NCBI GenBank assembly: GCA_017442265.1
Contig: JAFSAC010000047.1
Span: 1-37,902, forward strand
Reading direction: 5' to 3'
Length of the DNA stretch: 37,902 nt
Source: Clostridia bacterium
GTDB taxonomy: Bacteria; Bacillota; Clostridia; Oscillospirales; Acutalibacteraceae
Positions 25,092 to 33,785 of this stretch are shown here, piece by piece (within the stretch, counting starts at the first letter, position 1; each line of letters begins with the position of its first letter). The translations under genes and the position numbers were made by a program. Below the pieces are notes generated by a model that worked only from the letters and a program-made list of their open reading frames with translations, was not told the origin of the DNA and ran no database searches.

Positions 25092-26448
25092 CCACACATT
25101 CCCCCATTAAGTCCCAATCCATACAATCGGTAATCTCTACCCGGCGGATCTCCCCCGGAGCGATCGGTAATTTTTTACCGTTTTCATCGGTCGGCCACGG
25201 GAAAAATACCTTGCCGTCAATATCCGGCGCATCCGCCTCGGTACGTCCAAACCAGCATTCGGCATACCGGTCGTAGCTTTCCACCAGCACCTCCACCGTT
25301 TTGCCGATCTGGTCGGCATTATACCGGTCGGAAATGCGGGTCTGCAGTTCCATAATGATATCCCGGCGGCGATGTTTTTCCTCTTCCGGTACCGGGTTCG
25401 GCAGATTGACAGCCGGGGTTCCCTCCTCCGGGGAAAAAGCAAAACAGCCGAGCCGTTCAAACTTCATCTTCTTAATAAATTCGCACAGTTCTTCAAATTC
25501 CGCTTCACCCTCACCGGGGAAGCCGGTCATCACGGTGGTGCGAAGGGTGATCCCCGGCACCGTTTCCCGGATGTGGGTAATGAGCGTTTCCAGCGACTCC
25601 CGATCGCCGGGGCGATGCATCAGTTTCAGCACCTTGCCGCTTGCGTGCTGGATCGGGATGTCCATATATTTCGCCACCTTCGGCTGGCTCGCCATAACGG
25701 TGAGCAGGCGATCGGTGATATGTTCCGGGTAGCAGTAAAGCAGGCGGATCCAATGAAGTCCCTCGAGTTTACACAGTTCCTCCAGCAGTTCCGGAAGCTG
25801 ACCCTCCCCCGCCCGGTCGGTGCCGTAAAGGGTGGTGTCCTGCGCCACCAACACGAGTTCTTTCACCACGTTATCCACCAATTCCTTCGCTTCAGCCAGC
25901 ACCGTCTCCATAGAACGGCTTTGCAAAGGACCGCGGATCAGCGGAATAGCGCAGTAGGTACAGCGATTATTACAGCCGTCCCCCACCCGCAGGTAGGCAA
26001 AAAAGGAAGGGGTGCTCTGCAGACGTTTGCCGTCCAGTTTCCAGCAGGAAAGATCGGGGAAACAGCAAAGGGTATCCCCCTCCGCCACCGCACGCACCAC
26101 GTCGGCGATCTCATGATTGGCGCCGAGTCCCAGCACCGCATCACATTCCGGCAGTTGGTCCGCCACCTGCTGTTGATACCGCTGAGCCATACAGCCGGTC
26201 ACGATGATCTTCTTGATCCGTCCCTCTTTTTTGAGTTCTGCAAATTCCAAAATATTCTCGATCGATTCCTGTTTGGCATCTTCAATAAAGCCACAGGTGT
26301 TAACGATCACCACGTCAGCAAGTCCACTCTCTGCCGTAATCTCCATACCGGCATCCTGCAAGGCCGCCAACATCAGCTCCGCGTCCATTTGGTTCTTCGG
26401 ACAGCCGAGCGATACCATTCCCACTTTAATAGCCATAGTCGGTTTCAT
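25075..26448 (-). CDS. rimO: Ribosomal protein S12 methylthiotransferase
   Basis: A radical-SAM enzyme that methylthiolates an aspartate of ribosomal protein S12. I chose ATG 26448 (MKPTMAIKVGMVSLGC, 457 residues), preceded by GGAGAGG. A frame-open upstream extension lies within recX and is not credible. An ATG at 26436 is the alternative. The N-terminal Fe-S cysteines are Cys16 (GCPKNQMD), Cys52 (NTCGFI) and Cys86 (GCMAQ). The radical-SAM CxxxCxxC is at 159-166 (GCNNRCTYC). A TRAM-like domain closes the protein. SLGCPKN and the sequence as a whole fit RimO rather than the tRNA enzyme MiaB. It overlaps the end of recX by about 23 bases. Confidence 0.95.
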   Translation of the reverse strand: MKPTMAIKVGMVSLGCPKNQMDAELMLAALQDAGMEITAESGLADVVIVNTCGFIEDAKQESIENILEFAELKKEGRIKKIIVTGCMAQRYQQQVADQLPECDAVLGLGANHEIADVVRAVAEGDTLCCFPDLSCWKLDGKRLQSTPSFFAYLRVGDGCNNRCTYCAIPLIRGPLQSRSMETVLAEAKELVDNVVKELVLVAQDTTLYGTDRAGEGQLPELLEELCKLEGLHWIRLLYCYPEHITDRLLTVMASQPKVAKYMDIPIQHASGKVLKLMHRPGDRESLETLITHIRETVPGITLRTTVMTGFPGEGEAEFEELCEFIKKMKFERLGCFAFSPEEGTPAVNLPNPVPEEEKHRRRDIIMELQTRISDRYNADQIGKTVEVLVESYDRYAECWFGRTEADAPDIDGKVFFPWPTDENGKKLPIAPGEIRRVEITDCMDWDLMGECVDESAE

Positions 26449-27070
26449 TTTCCTCTCCGGCGGACTCGGTCGCCGCTTGTATCGCACGGCGAACGGTATC
26501 GTAATCAAAGCCATATCGCGCCAGCGCCGCCGCCGTTTTGTCACGGGCGGCCCGGTCGGACAATCTATTATAATATTTTTTTCGGATCAATGCAAGTGCC
26601 TGCTTTAAATCCTCCTCTTCTAATTCAGCCACCGCCTCGGCGGCCTCTTCCCGACCGATCCCCTTTGCATACAGCTCCTGCAAAATGCGACGGCGGGGAT
26701 AATGTCGGTACTGCTGAAGGTCCCGGGCAAGCCGGCGGGCGTATTCCCGGTCGTTGATCAGCCCCACCTCGGTAAGCCGTTCAACCACCTCGGCCGCCAC
26801 CTCCCGCTCGGCACAGCGGGTAAGTTTTCGCTCAAGCTCTTTAGCGGCATAGTCTCGCCCGGAGAGATAATAAAGAGCACGGGACCGGGCACGGTTTTTC
26901 TCCGACAGGGTTAGCAGTTCATTCAGCACCTGCTCATCCAAAAAGCTTCCTTCCCGGTAGCCGGATTGCTCCAAGGTCGCAGCATCCACCGTGACAAACT
27001 CCGGCTCATACCCTTCGAGTGTCACCCGGTACTGCTGTCCGCGAATCTTTTTCAGTTCGATGATACGCAT
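26426..27070 (-). CDS. recX: RecA regulatory protein RecX
   Basis: RecX binds RecA filaments and limits their activity. The 214-residue, mostly helical, charged protein has the three-helix repeat pattern of the family: ALYYLSGRDYAAKELERKL (about 66-84), RLTEVGLINDREYARRLARD (about 97-116) and RRILQELYAKGIGREEAAEAV (about 126-146). It lies downstream of recA, separated by a terminator, so its expression probably depends on partial readthrough, as described for recA-recX in other bacteria. A GGAGG site precedes the ATG. Confidence 0.93.
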   Translation of the reverse strand: MRIIELKKIRGQQYRVTLEGYEPEFVTVDAATLEQSGYREGSFLDEQVLNELLTLSEKNRARSRALYYLSGRDYAAKELERKLTRCAEREVAAEVVERLTEVGLINDREYARRLARDLQQYRHYPRRRILQELYAKGIGREEAAEAVAELEEEDLKQALALIRKKYYNRLSDRAARDKTAAALARYGFDYDTVRRAIQAATESAGEENETDYGY

Positions 27071-27088
27071 TGGCTACCTCCACAGGAA

Positions 27089-27121
27089 AAAACCGCTATT
27101 TCACAGGGAAATAGCGGTTTT
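27089..27121 (-). terminator. Terminator between recA and recX
   Basis: A perfect 14-bp stem (AAAACCGCTATTTC with its complement) and 5-base loop. It starts 5 bases after the recA stop on the minus strand and ends in TTTTTTCC. The recX ribosome-binding site lies immediately after it, and no separate recX promoter is evident. Confidence 0.93.
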
Positions 27122-27126
27122 TACAA

Positions 27127-28272
27127 TTAATCGTCAACCACAATATCGATCTGCGCTTTCGCCGCAGGAGCGGACATCTTCGCCGCCGCTTCGATCGGGA
27201 TTTCCACCGGGGTCATCTTCGCCGCCGCGAGTTTCGCTTCCACCAGCGGATTCATTTTGGACAGTTCTTCCCGCACCTGCTCCTCAATTTCCGCAAACAG
27301 TTCAGGATGATTTTTCAGATATTCCTTGGTGTTGTCACGACCCTGCGCCAACCGCTCCTCTTTATAAGAGAACCAGGCGCCGGCCTTCTGAATGATATCA
27401 AACTTCACCGCAAGGTCGACCAATTCACCGTCACGGGAGATACCCTGTCCGTAGATGACGTCAAACTCCGCCTCTTTAAAGGGCGGCGCCACCTTATTCT
27501 TAACCACCTTGACACGGGTGTGAGAACCGATCGCTTCGCCGGCGCTTTTCAGCGTTTCGGTACGGCGAACGTCCAGACGGACCGACGCATAGTATTTCAG
27601 CGCGTTACCGCCGGAGGTGACCTCCGGGTTACCGTATACCACACCCACCTTCAAACGAAGCTGGTTGATAAAGATCGCAATACAGTTGGATTTGGAGACT
27701 ACCGGGGCGAGCTTGCGCATCGCCTGGGACATCAGGCGCGCCTGCAGACCGACGTGGCTGTCCCCCATTTCTCCTTCGATTTCGGCACGGGGTACCAGCG
27801 CCGCCACCGAGTCGAGCACCACGATATCCACAGCACCCGAACGGATCAGCGCTTCCATGATCTCCAGCGCCTGCTCGCCGGTATCCGGCTGGGACACGAG
27901 TAGAGAATCCACGTCCACCCCGAGTGCGCGGGCATACACCGGATCCAGCGCATGCTCCACGTCGATGTAAGCGGCTTCGCCGCCCTTTTTCTGCGCTTCC
28001 GCTACCGCGTGCAACGCCAAGGTGGTCTTACCGGACGCTTCCGGCCCGAAAATCTCAATAATACGGCCACGAGGCAGGCCGCCGATTCCCAGCGCCGCAT
28101 CCAGCGCCATAGAACCGGTCGGGATGCTGTCCACCTTCATACCGAGGTTATCCCCCAGTCGCATGACCGCTCCTTTACCGTAGCTCTTTTCAATCTGTTG
28201 TAACGCCGCATCCAATGCCTTTTTGCGGTCGTTTTCCACCACTGCGGCTTTCGCCGATCTCTTTTCCGCCAT
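27127..28272 (-). CDS. recA: Recombinase RecA
   Basis: The strand-exchange ATPase of homologous recombination and coprotease for LexA. I chose ATG 28272 ([18 protein letters not shown], 381 residues), 9 bases after AAAGGA. The in-frame ATG at 28281 touches that site. Walker A GPEASGKT is at 76-83. The [35 protein letters not shown] segment forms the L2 loop and following strand. The C-terminal tail is rich in Ala/Pro and ends in acidic residues. It has its own promoter and a LexA box upstream, and is followed by a terminator and recX. Confidence 0.98.
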   Translation of the reverse strand: MAEKRSAKAAVVENDRKKALDAALQQIEKSYGKGAVMRLGDNLGMKVDSIPTGSMALDAALGIGGLPRGRIIEIFGPEASGKTTLALHAVAEAQKKGGEAAYIDVEHALDPVYARALGVDVDSLLVSQPDTGEQALEIMEALIRSGAVDIVVLDSVAALVPRAEIEGEMGDSHVGLQARLMSQAMRKLAPVVSKSNCIAIFINQLRLKVGVVYGNPEVTSGGNALKYYASVRLDVRRTETLKSAGEAIGSHTRVKVVKNKVAPPFKEAEFDVIYGQGISRDGELVDLAVKFDIIQKAGAWFSYKEERLAQGRDNTKEYLKNHPELFAEIEEQVREELSKMNPLVEAKLAAAKMTPVEIPIEAAAKMSAPAAKAQIDIVVDD

Positions 28273-28311
28273 AACTCTCATTCCTTTCGGTGTCTTCCGC
28301 CGTTTGGGAAA

Positions 28312-28323
28312 CGATACGTATCG
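28312..28323. other. 12-bp perfect palindrome in the recA leader
   Basis: CGATACGTATCG is a perfect palindrome within the recA 5' untranslated region, flanked by complementary CCGCC and GGCGG arms and a CGTTT-CCC-AAACG stem. It could be an operator or part of an RNA structure. I do not recognise a regulator. Confidence 0.4.
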
Positions 28324-28340
28324 GCGGTGTTACTGCCGTT

Positions 28341-28369
28341 ATTATACAGGGTTTTTTATCAAAAATCAA
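28341..28369 (-). promoter_or_regulatory. Sigma-A promoter of recA
   Basis: TTGATT (28364-28369) and TATAAT (28341-28346) with a 17-base spacer on the minus strand, giving a leader of roughly 60 bases. Confidence 0.85.
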
Positions 28370-28387
28370 TAGATTTTGCGAAAAAAT

Positions 28388-28401
28388 CGAACATTCGTTC
28401 T
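28388..28401. promoter_or_regulatory. LexA (SOS) box upstream of recA
   Basis: CGAACATTCGTTCT contains the Gram-positive LexA core GAAC-N4-GTTC exactly. It lies between the prmC stop and the recA promoter, about 18 bases upstream of the -35 box rather than overlapping the promoter. Confidence 0.8.
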
Positions 28402-28408
28402 TATTTTT

Positions 28409-29269
28409 TTAATTTTCAGGGGCAAAACCGAGTACCACCCGATCGTGCCCGGCAAAATCCTTCACAATTTGCCGGTCCACAAGGCCGGCATCCGCAAACA
28501 GTTGCTCCACCGTCGGTCCTTGATCAAATCCGATCTCCACCGCACAAATACCGCCCGGGCGCAGTTTTTTCACCCAGGTTTTCGCAATCGTCCGGTAAAA
28601 ATCCAGTCCGTCTTTTCCGCCGTCCAACGCCATGGCCGGTTCGTTTTTCACTTCCGGCATCAAGCCGACGATATCCGCCGACGGGATATACGGCGGATTG
28701 GACAAAATCGCATCCCACCCGTCCGACAGCCGGTCGGCATCGGTGAAAATATCCCCCGGAAAGATAAAGACGGACAGTTCCGGGTAACGAGCGCAATTTT
28801 TCTCTAAAAAGGAGAGGGCGGCGGGGGATTTTTCAAGGGCGGTCACCGAGACGTCGGGAAGCAAGGATGCCACTCCCAGTCCCACACAGCCGCTCCCGGC
28901 ACAAAGGTCCAGTATCTTCGGCGGGTTTTCTCCCGGCATCCGGCGAAGGGTATCCGCCACCGTTTCGCACAACACTTCGGTGTCCGGGCGAGGGATGAGT
29001 ACCCCTTCCCCCACCGAAAGGCGCAACGATAAAAAATCCCATTCGCCCAAAATGTACTGAAGCGGACGGCCATTTTCCCGCTCACCTATGGCCCGATCCA
29101 GGCGCAACACCTGTTCATCGGTCAACTCCCGGTCATCCGGAATACCGCCGTGCGGCAGGTGGGCGAGATCCTCCAACAAACAGCGTGCCTCGAAAGCGGC
29201 GTCCTCACCGGACGCCGCTTGTAACCGCTCTATCGCCGTTTGAAAATAGGTACGATAGGTCATAGCCAT
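28409..29269 (-). CDS. prmC: Release factor glutamine methyltransferase
   Basis: It N5-methylates the glutamine of the GGQ motif in peptide-chain release factors RF1/RF2. I chose ATG 29269, which overlaps the upstream stop as TGATG (286 residues). ATG 29263 is possible. The N-terminal helical domain is followed by a class I SAM-dependent methyltransferase fold with LDLCAGSGCVGLGVA (about 120-134) for SAM binding and the catalytic NPPY at 191-194. It is coupled to the DUF1385 gene, a pairing often seen in Clostridia, although prfA is not next to it here. Confidence 0.95.
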   Translation of the reverse strand: MAMTYRTYFQTAIERLQAASGEDAAFEARCLLEDLAHLPHGGIPDDRELTDEQVLRLDRAIGERENGRPLQYILGEWDFLSLRLSVGEGVLIPRPDTEVLCETVADTLRRMPGENPPKILDLCAGSGCVGLGVASLLPDVSVTALEKSPAALSFLEKNCARYPELSVFIFPGDIFTDADRLSDGWDAILSNPPYIPSADIVGLMPEVKNEPAMALDGGKDGLDFYRTIAKTWVKKLRPGGICAVEIGFDQGPTVEQLFADAGLVDRQIVKDFAGHDRVVLGFAPEN

Positions 29270-30222
29270 CACCAACGATCTAAAGATTCATCCTCCGGGA
29301 TGACCCGATTCATCGCTTCGATCGCACATTCGATCATACTGTCGTCCGGCTCTCTTGTGGTGATACGTTGCAGCCACATGCCCGGCGCCGAGATGATGCG
29401 GGTAAACCGATTGTCACAACGACCCGCCAATTTGATCAGTTCATAGCCGACCCCCACCGACAGCGGAATGGTCAACAGCTTAATGGCGGTACGCAAAATC
29501 GTATTCATATCCGGGATCAGCATCGAAATGATCATCCCGACCAAGAGCATCAGAATCATAAAGGAGGTGCCGCAACGGGGATGAAAGCGACTCTGCCCAC
29601 GAATATTTTCCACCGTCAGCGGCAGACCCTGCTCATAGCAGAAAATAGTCTTATGCTCCGCACCGTGGTACATAAACACCCGGCGAATATCCTTCATCAA
29701 CGAAACCAGCAGAATGTAACCGACAAACAGCACCATACGGAATACCCCTTCAAACACCCCGCGGAGGATCGCATTGTGAAGGGCCGGAACAAAGGAGGAA
29801 AGCAGACGGAACAGAAAAGCCGGCAACCAGATAAACAGCACCACCGCCAACAAAAGTCCCAGTACCACACTTGCCGCCATAAGGCCGTTCATCAGCCAAT
29901 CGGTGCCTTTTTTCTCTGCAGGATCCTCTTCCTTTTTCGGCGGTTCCTCTTCCAGTCCGCTCAGCTCCGCCGAGCGCATCAGACAGGTGTAGCCGTACCG
30001 CATCGAATCAATGAAATTGAACAATCCGCGGATAAAGGGCAGGGTCATCCATTTCGGTTTATTCAGCCCTTTGGTTTCCCACTCTTCCACCACGATCTCA
30101 CCGGAGACGTGCCGCACCGCCATAGCGGTGGTCTGCGGTCCGCGCATCATAATGCCCTCGATCAGCGCCTGACCGCCTATTGAAGTCTTTTTTGCACAAT
30201 TCTTTTCGGTCGGTTGATTCAT
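29269..30222 (-). CDS. DUF1385 membrane protein (YqhQ-like)
   Basis: A 317-residue protein of a conserved Firmicute family of uncertain function. The N-terminal SIGGQALIEGIMMRGPQ signature (about 14-30) is typical. A charged linker (91-106) is followed by hydrophobic segments at about 112-145, 160-178, 221-238 and 247-262. Between them is a conserved His/Cys/Glu-rich block, HGAEHK at 186-191 and HPRCGTSF at 214-221, which could bind a metal. Its ATG overlaps the kinase stop as ATGA, and its stop overlaps the prmC start, so it is translationally linked on both sides. Confidence 0.9.
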   Translation of the reverse strand: MNQPTEKNCAKKTSIGGQALIEGIMMRGPQTTAMAVRHVSGEIVVEEWETKGLNKPKWMTLPFIRGLFNFIDSMRYGYTCLMRSAELSGLEEEPPKKEEDPAEKKGTDWLMNGLMAASVVLGLLLAVVLFIWLPAFLFRLLSSFVPALHNAILRGVFEGVFRMVLFVGYILLVSLMKDIRRVFMYHGAEHKTIFCYEQGLPLTVENIRGQSRFHPRCGTSFMILMLLVGMIISMLIPDMNTILRTAIKLLTIPLSVGVGYELIKLAGRCDNRFTRIISAPGMWLQRITTREPDDSMIECAIEAMNRVIPEDESLDRW

Positions 30223-31637
30223 TCTTGTCCCTTTCCTTTCACCGGCAACGTGATGATCACGCTGGTACCAAGCTGTTCTTTACTGTGGACCTCTAAGCTA
30301 CCGCCGTGACCGGCGATGATCTCATCCGCTACCGCCAGTCCGATACCCGAACCGGGGCGGGTGGTGTCCGCTTTATAAAATTTCCGTTTGATGTGCGGCA
30401 GGTCCCTCTCCGCAATACCGCGGCCGGTATCCCCAATGACGATCTGCACCGTTTTTCCCATAAGGGCGGTATCCACCCGCACGGTATCCCCTGCATCGGA
30501 ATATTTGATCGCATTATCCAGCACGTTGATAAACACCTGCCGCAGGCGGTCGGCATCCCCGCTGATCACCGGCAGTTTGTCGCCGGCCATCACCCGGAAA
30601 TGAATTCCCTTTTTCTCGGCACGTTCCCGGAACAGAAGCACCGTTTCCTCCAGCACCGCCTCTACGTCGATGAGATCAAAGTGCAGGGTGAGTTTTCCGT
30701 TCTGCATCCGGGAGAAATCCAACAGTTCCTCCACCATACCGGACAGCCGGTCGGTTTCATCCGCAATGATCTGCATTCCCTTATCCACCAGTTCCGCATC
30801 CTCGCTTCCGATCTGCTGGATCGTTTCGGTCCAGCCGCGAATAGCGGTGAGTGGGGTGCGAAGTTCGTGAGAAACGGAGGAAATGAAATCATTTTTCAGT
30901 TGTTCGGCACGACGAATTTCACCCGCCATATAGTTAATGGTATCGCTGAGTTCTCCGATCTCGTCCTCACTGTGCTTTTCCACCCGATAATCGTAGTCCC
31001 CCTGGGCGATCCGGCGCGCGGCGCGGCCGATCTCCTCTACCGGGTGAACGATCGAACGGATAAAATAAAAGCTGGACAGGGCGGAGAAAAACAAAATAAG
31101 CAATACAATAAGGCCGATCACGATCGCGCTCATCACGATCTGCCGATCCACAAACCGCAGGGTCACTACCAGCCGCAGAGCCCCGATCGGCTTACCGGCA
31201 TCATCGGTTTGAATCTGGGTGAGCGCCATAATATGCTCGCCGGTACCGCTTTTCCCCCGACGAACCACCCGCTGTCCCTCAGCAGAGAGCGCCGCATTAA
31301 AATCTCTTGTCAGTTCACTTCCGGCGGATACAAAGCCGTTAGAGGAAGCCAGCACCGTCCCCTCAGACGAGAGGATGAGCAACTGCATCTGCTCTTTATG
31401 ATCGAAATTCTCCACAAAAGCGGAGGCCATCCGATTCCAGCTGTCCTCACCCGCTTCGGTGAGTACCAAGGACCGCCGAAACACGTCCGCCCGGTTTTCC
31501 AACACGTCCGAAACGCTTTCATAATAAAAGCCGCCAAGCAGCATCACCAATCCTACCGCCGCAATCAACAACGCGACGGCAATCATCGAAAAACCGCGTA
31601 CAAACCAACGATAGGTAATCGTTTTTTTAACAGCCAT
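30219..31637 (-). CDS. Sensor histidine kinase with HAMP domain
   Basis: The membrane sensor of the two-component system with the adjacent regulator. In 472 residues there are transmembrane helices at about 16-37 and 168-194, enclosing an extracytoplasmic sensing domain of about 130 residues, then a HAMP linker (about 191-242). The HisKA phosphoacceptor is His257 in SSVSHELRTPL, followed by a HATPase domain with N, G1 (IGDTGRGI) and G2 (GSGIGLAVADEI) boxes. It resembles the PhoR/ResE/WalK class. It starts 6 bases after the response regulator with a GGAGGA site. The signal is unknown. The upstream lipoprotein gene in the same operon is a candidate partner. Confidence 0.94.
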   Translation of the reverse strand: MAVKKTITYRWFVRGFSMIAVALLIAAVGLVMLLGGFYYESVSDVLENRADVFRRSLVLTEAGEDSWNRMASAFVENFDHKEQMQLLILSSEGTVLASSNGFVSAGSELTRDFNAALSAEGQRVVRRGKSGTGEHIMALTQIQTDDAGKPIGALRLVVTLRFVDRQIVMSAIVIGLIVLLILFFSALSSFYFIRSIVHPVEEIGRAARRIAQGDYDYRVEKHSEDEIGELSDTINYMAGEIRRAEQLKNDFISSVSHELRTPLTAIRGWTETIQQIGSEDAELVDKGMQIIADETDRLSGMVEELLDFSRMQNGKLTLHFDLIDVEAVLEETVLLFRERAEKKGIHFRVMAGDKLPVISGDADRLRQVFINVLDNAIKYSDAGDTVRVDTALMGKTVQIVIGDTGRGIAERDLPHIKRKFYKADTTRPGSGIGLAVADEIIAGHGGSLEVHSKEQLGTSVIITLPVKGKGQE

Positions 31638-31643
31638 CGCGTT

Positions 31644-32345
31644 TTAGTCCTCCCATTGATATCCTTCGCCCCAAACGGTGAGCAGGTGACGCGGATTCGA
31701 AGGGTCTTTCTCAGTTTTCATCCGCAGACGGCGGATATTCACATCCACCACCTTATCGTCTCCGGTATAGGTTTCTCCCCACACCTGCCGCAAAATGTCT
31801 TCCCGCTTCAGGCACACCTGCGGGTGGGCGAAAAAGTATTCCAAAATCTGATATTCTACCTGAGTCAGATCCACCGTACGGTTATAAGCGGTCAGGGTAC
31901 GACTTCGCAGATCCAGCGTAAAATCGCCCCGCTGGATCTTCTCTAAGTACCGTTCGTCCGCCCTGTCACGCAACACCTGTACCCGACGGTACAGCGCCTG
32001 TACCCGGGCGAGCAGTTCATTTAAGCTGAAGGGTTTAGTGACGTAGTCGTCCGCACCGCTATGAAGCCCTTCGATCTTTTCCGGCTCCTGCGACCGGGCG
32101 GTGAGCATGACGATACCCACGGTCGCATCCTGCGCCCGCAGGCGACGGCAGACGGTAAAGCCGTCCACCCCCGGTAACATCACGTCTAAAAGCGCAATAT
32201 CCACCGGCTGTTTTGCCGTATCAAATAAAGCAAGAGCCGCTTCGCCGCTGTCCGCTTCCAGCACCTGAAAGCCGGCGCGTTTTAAGCTTAATACCACAAA
32301 CTCACGAATGGCGCGCTCGTCTTCACACACCAGAATGCATCCCAT
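31644..32345 (-). CDS. OmpR-family response regulator
   Basis: A DNA-binding partner of the neighbouring kinase. It has 233 residues. The receiver domain carries the acidic pair near Asp9, the phosphoacceptor Asp54 in LLDVMLPG and the conserved lysine in VTKPFS (about 104). The C-terminal winged-helix domain has the usual VEYQILEYFFAHPQVCLKREDIL and VDVNIRRLRMKTE recognition segments. A GGGAG site precedes the ATG, 13 bases after the lipoprotein gene. Targets are unknown; autoregulation of this operon is plausible. Confidence 0.95.
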   Translation of the reverse strand: MGCILVCEDERAIREFVVLSLKRAGFQVLEADSGEAALALFDTAKQPVDIALLDVMLPGVDGFTVCRRLRAQDATVGIVMLTARSQEPEKIEGLHSGADDYVTKPFSLNELLARVQALYRRVQVLRDRADERYLEKIQRGDFTLDLRSRTLTAYNRTVDLTQVEYQILEYFFAHPQVCLKREDILRQVWGETYTGDDKVVDVNIRRLRMKTEKDPSNPRHLLTVWGEGYQWED

Positions 32346-32358
32346 GGTCTCCCGCCTT

Positions 32359-33675
32359 TCAGTTAAAGGTCACTAACATATAGCTGATTTTCTCGGTGGT
32401 CAAACGATACTCGCTATCCGGGTCATACCAGATACGCAGGTTATCATTCCCCGGCAGGTCAACAAAGATATAGCCCTCCGCCGGCTGTCCGTTATCCCGG
32501 TTTTCGGTGTTCTGCACCGCTAAAAACGGCTCGGGCGTTCCGTCCTTTTGCACCGCTTCCAGCCACAAGGTGCGGGTATCCTCATCATACCGGGTGGTGA
32601 CGGTAGAAATCCACTCATCCTCCAGCTCGATAAAATATCCGTCCGGAAGGTTCACAATACTGCCGAACTGCCGCACCGCTTTTTGGGAAGCGACGTCCCA
32701 GCTCATCCATTCGGTGAGCCACTGCCAGGTATCCTCCCCGCTCGCCTGTGGCAGGGTGGATAGCCGGGAGGTCACCGGGAATTCCGGCACCCCGTTTCCG
32801 TCCACATCCATAGAAAAGATGCGTACTATCCGGGTGGAAACGGTCGAATTTTGCACGGCAGGGTCCGAAAGCGGAGCTTGCAAATGAATACCGTCCCAAT
32901 ACAAAATTTCCGAAATATAATGCCCCGTATTGAGGGTGGCATCGATATACAGTCCCTCAGCACCGCTGGTGAGCTTTCCGTACAACAGGTTATCAAACGA
33001 CTGAATGGCATCATTCAAGCGGGTTTCCCCTGCCTTTCGGACCGTCGGCGAAAGCCAGACGTACAAAGAGGCGGTCACCGTTCCGGGGGCATCTACCGAC
33101 AGCAGCACCAGGTCGTCCCACCCGTCAGCGGTCATATCGCCGGCAAAAAAGCGGTGATATCGACCCACCTCCGATAATTTTTGAATATCGGTGGGGTTCA
33201 ACTGATAAAGGCAAAGCCGGTTTTCTCCGCTATACAGTTTCCAGCCGACCAGTAGTTCCATTTGGCTATCCCCATTGAGATCGCACACCTGCACCGCATC
33301 AATATCGATGTATTCCCCGGTCAGATCCGAAACCGAATACCAACCGTCCCCGTCCCGCCGAAGCAGATGAAGGTGGGTGTATTCCCCGCCGCCGTAAGCA
33401 TAAAAAGCGACTGCCGTGACCGCCTCCTCCGCCTCGCTGACGTTACCGGTGCTATCCAGCAGCACAAACGCCGATGTAAAAGCGCCGGAAGCCGGGTATT
33501 TGAAGGTATAGTGATCGGTGGTCTCCTTCAGGATCGCCGCTTCCAACGCTTGCTGAAGCGCCTGTTGCTCACCCTGGGCACGGGGCGGTTTCAGATACGA
33601 TTCCACGTCCATGGCACAGCCGCCAAGCAACAACAAACAAAGCACAGCGGCTATCATCCGTTTGATCCCGTGCAT
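32359..33675 (-). CDS. Predicted lipoprotein with VCBS/FG-GAP-like calcium-type repeats
   Basis: A 438-residue secreted protein with a type II signal peptide (positive MHGIKR, hydrophobic core, lipobox LLGGC, Cys20 lipidated). The mature part has several short Asp/Gly-rich segments of FG-GAP/VCBS type: CDLNGDSQMELLVG (about 131-144), GDMTADGWDDLVLL and MDVDGNGVPEFPV. Their spacing suggests a beta-propeller-like fold. I do not recognise a specific family. As first gene of an operon with a response regulator and kinase it may act as an extracellular accessory sensor, but that is inference. AAGGAGG lies 7 bases before the ATG. Confidence 0.85.
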   Translation of the reverse strand: MHGIKRMIAAVLCLLLLGGCAMDVESYLKPPRAQGEQQALQQALEAAILKETTDHYTFKYPASGAFTSAFVLLDSTGNVSEAEEAVTAVAFYAYGGGEYTHLHLLRRDGDGWYSVSDLTGEYIDIDAVQVCDLNGDSQMELLVGWKLYSGENRLCLYQLNPTDIQKLSEVGRYHRFFAGDMTADGWDDLVLLSVDAPGTVTASLYVWLSPTVRKAGETRLNDAIQSFDNLLYGKLTSGAEGLYIDATLNTGHYISEILYWDGIHLQAPLSDPAVQNSTVSTRIVRIFSMDVDGNGVPEFPVTSRLSTLPQASGEDTWQWLTEWMSWDVASQKAVRQFGSIVNLPDGYFIELEDEWISTVTTRYDEDTRTLWLEAVQKDGTPEPFLAVQNTENRDNGQPAEGYIFVDLPGNDNLRIWYDPDSEYRLTTEKISYMLVTFN

Positions 33676-33706
33676 GGTCCGACCTCCTTCAAATCATATA
33701 TACTAA

Positions 33707-33735
33707 ATTATATCGCGCCGACCGCATTCTGTCAA
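33707..33735 (-). promoter_or_regulatory. Sigma-A promoter of the lipoprotein/two-component operon
   Basis: A perfect TTGACA (33730-33735) and TATAAT (33707-33712) with a 17-base spacer on the minus strand, 31 bases upstream of the lipoprotein start codon. Confidence 0.92.
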
Positions 33736-33747
33736 TGAAACAGCAAA

Positions 33748-33778
33748 ACCCTCTGCCGTTTTTCAAACGGCAGAGGGT
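33748..33778 (-). terminator. Terminator of the TrpXYZ operon
   Basis: A perfect 14-bp stem (ACCCTCTGCCGTTT with its complement) with a TTC loop (plus strand), 7 bases after the ATPase stop. On the minus strand the tail begins TTTGCTG, so it is only moderately T-rich. Confidence 0.85.
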
Positions 33779-33785
33779 ATATTCC

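Noticed and set aside
28312..28323. The recA-leader palindrome as a second LexA box
   Set aside because: CGATACGTATCG does not match GAAC-N4-GTTC, so it is recorded only as an unexplained palindrome.
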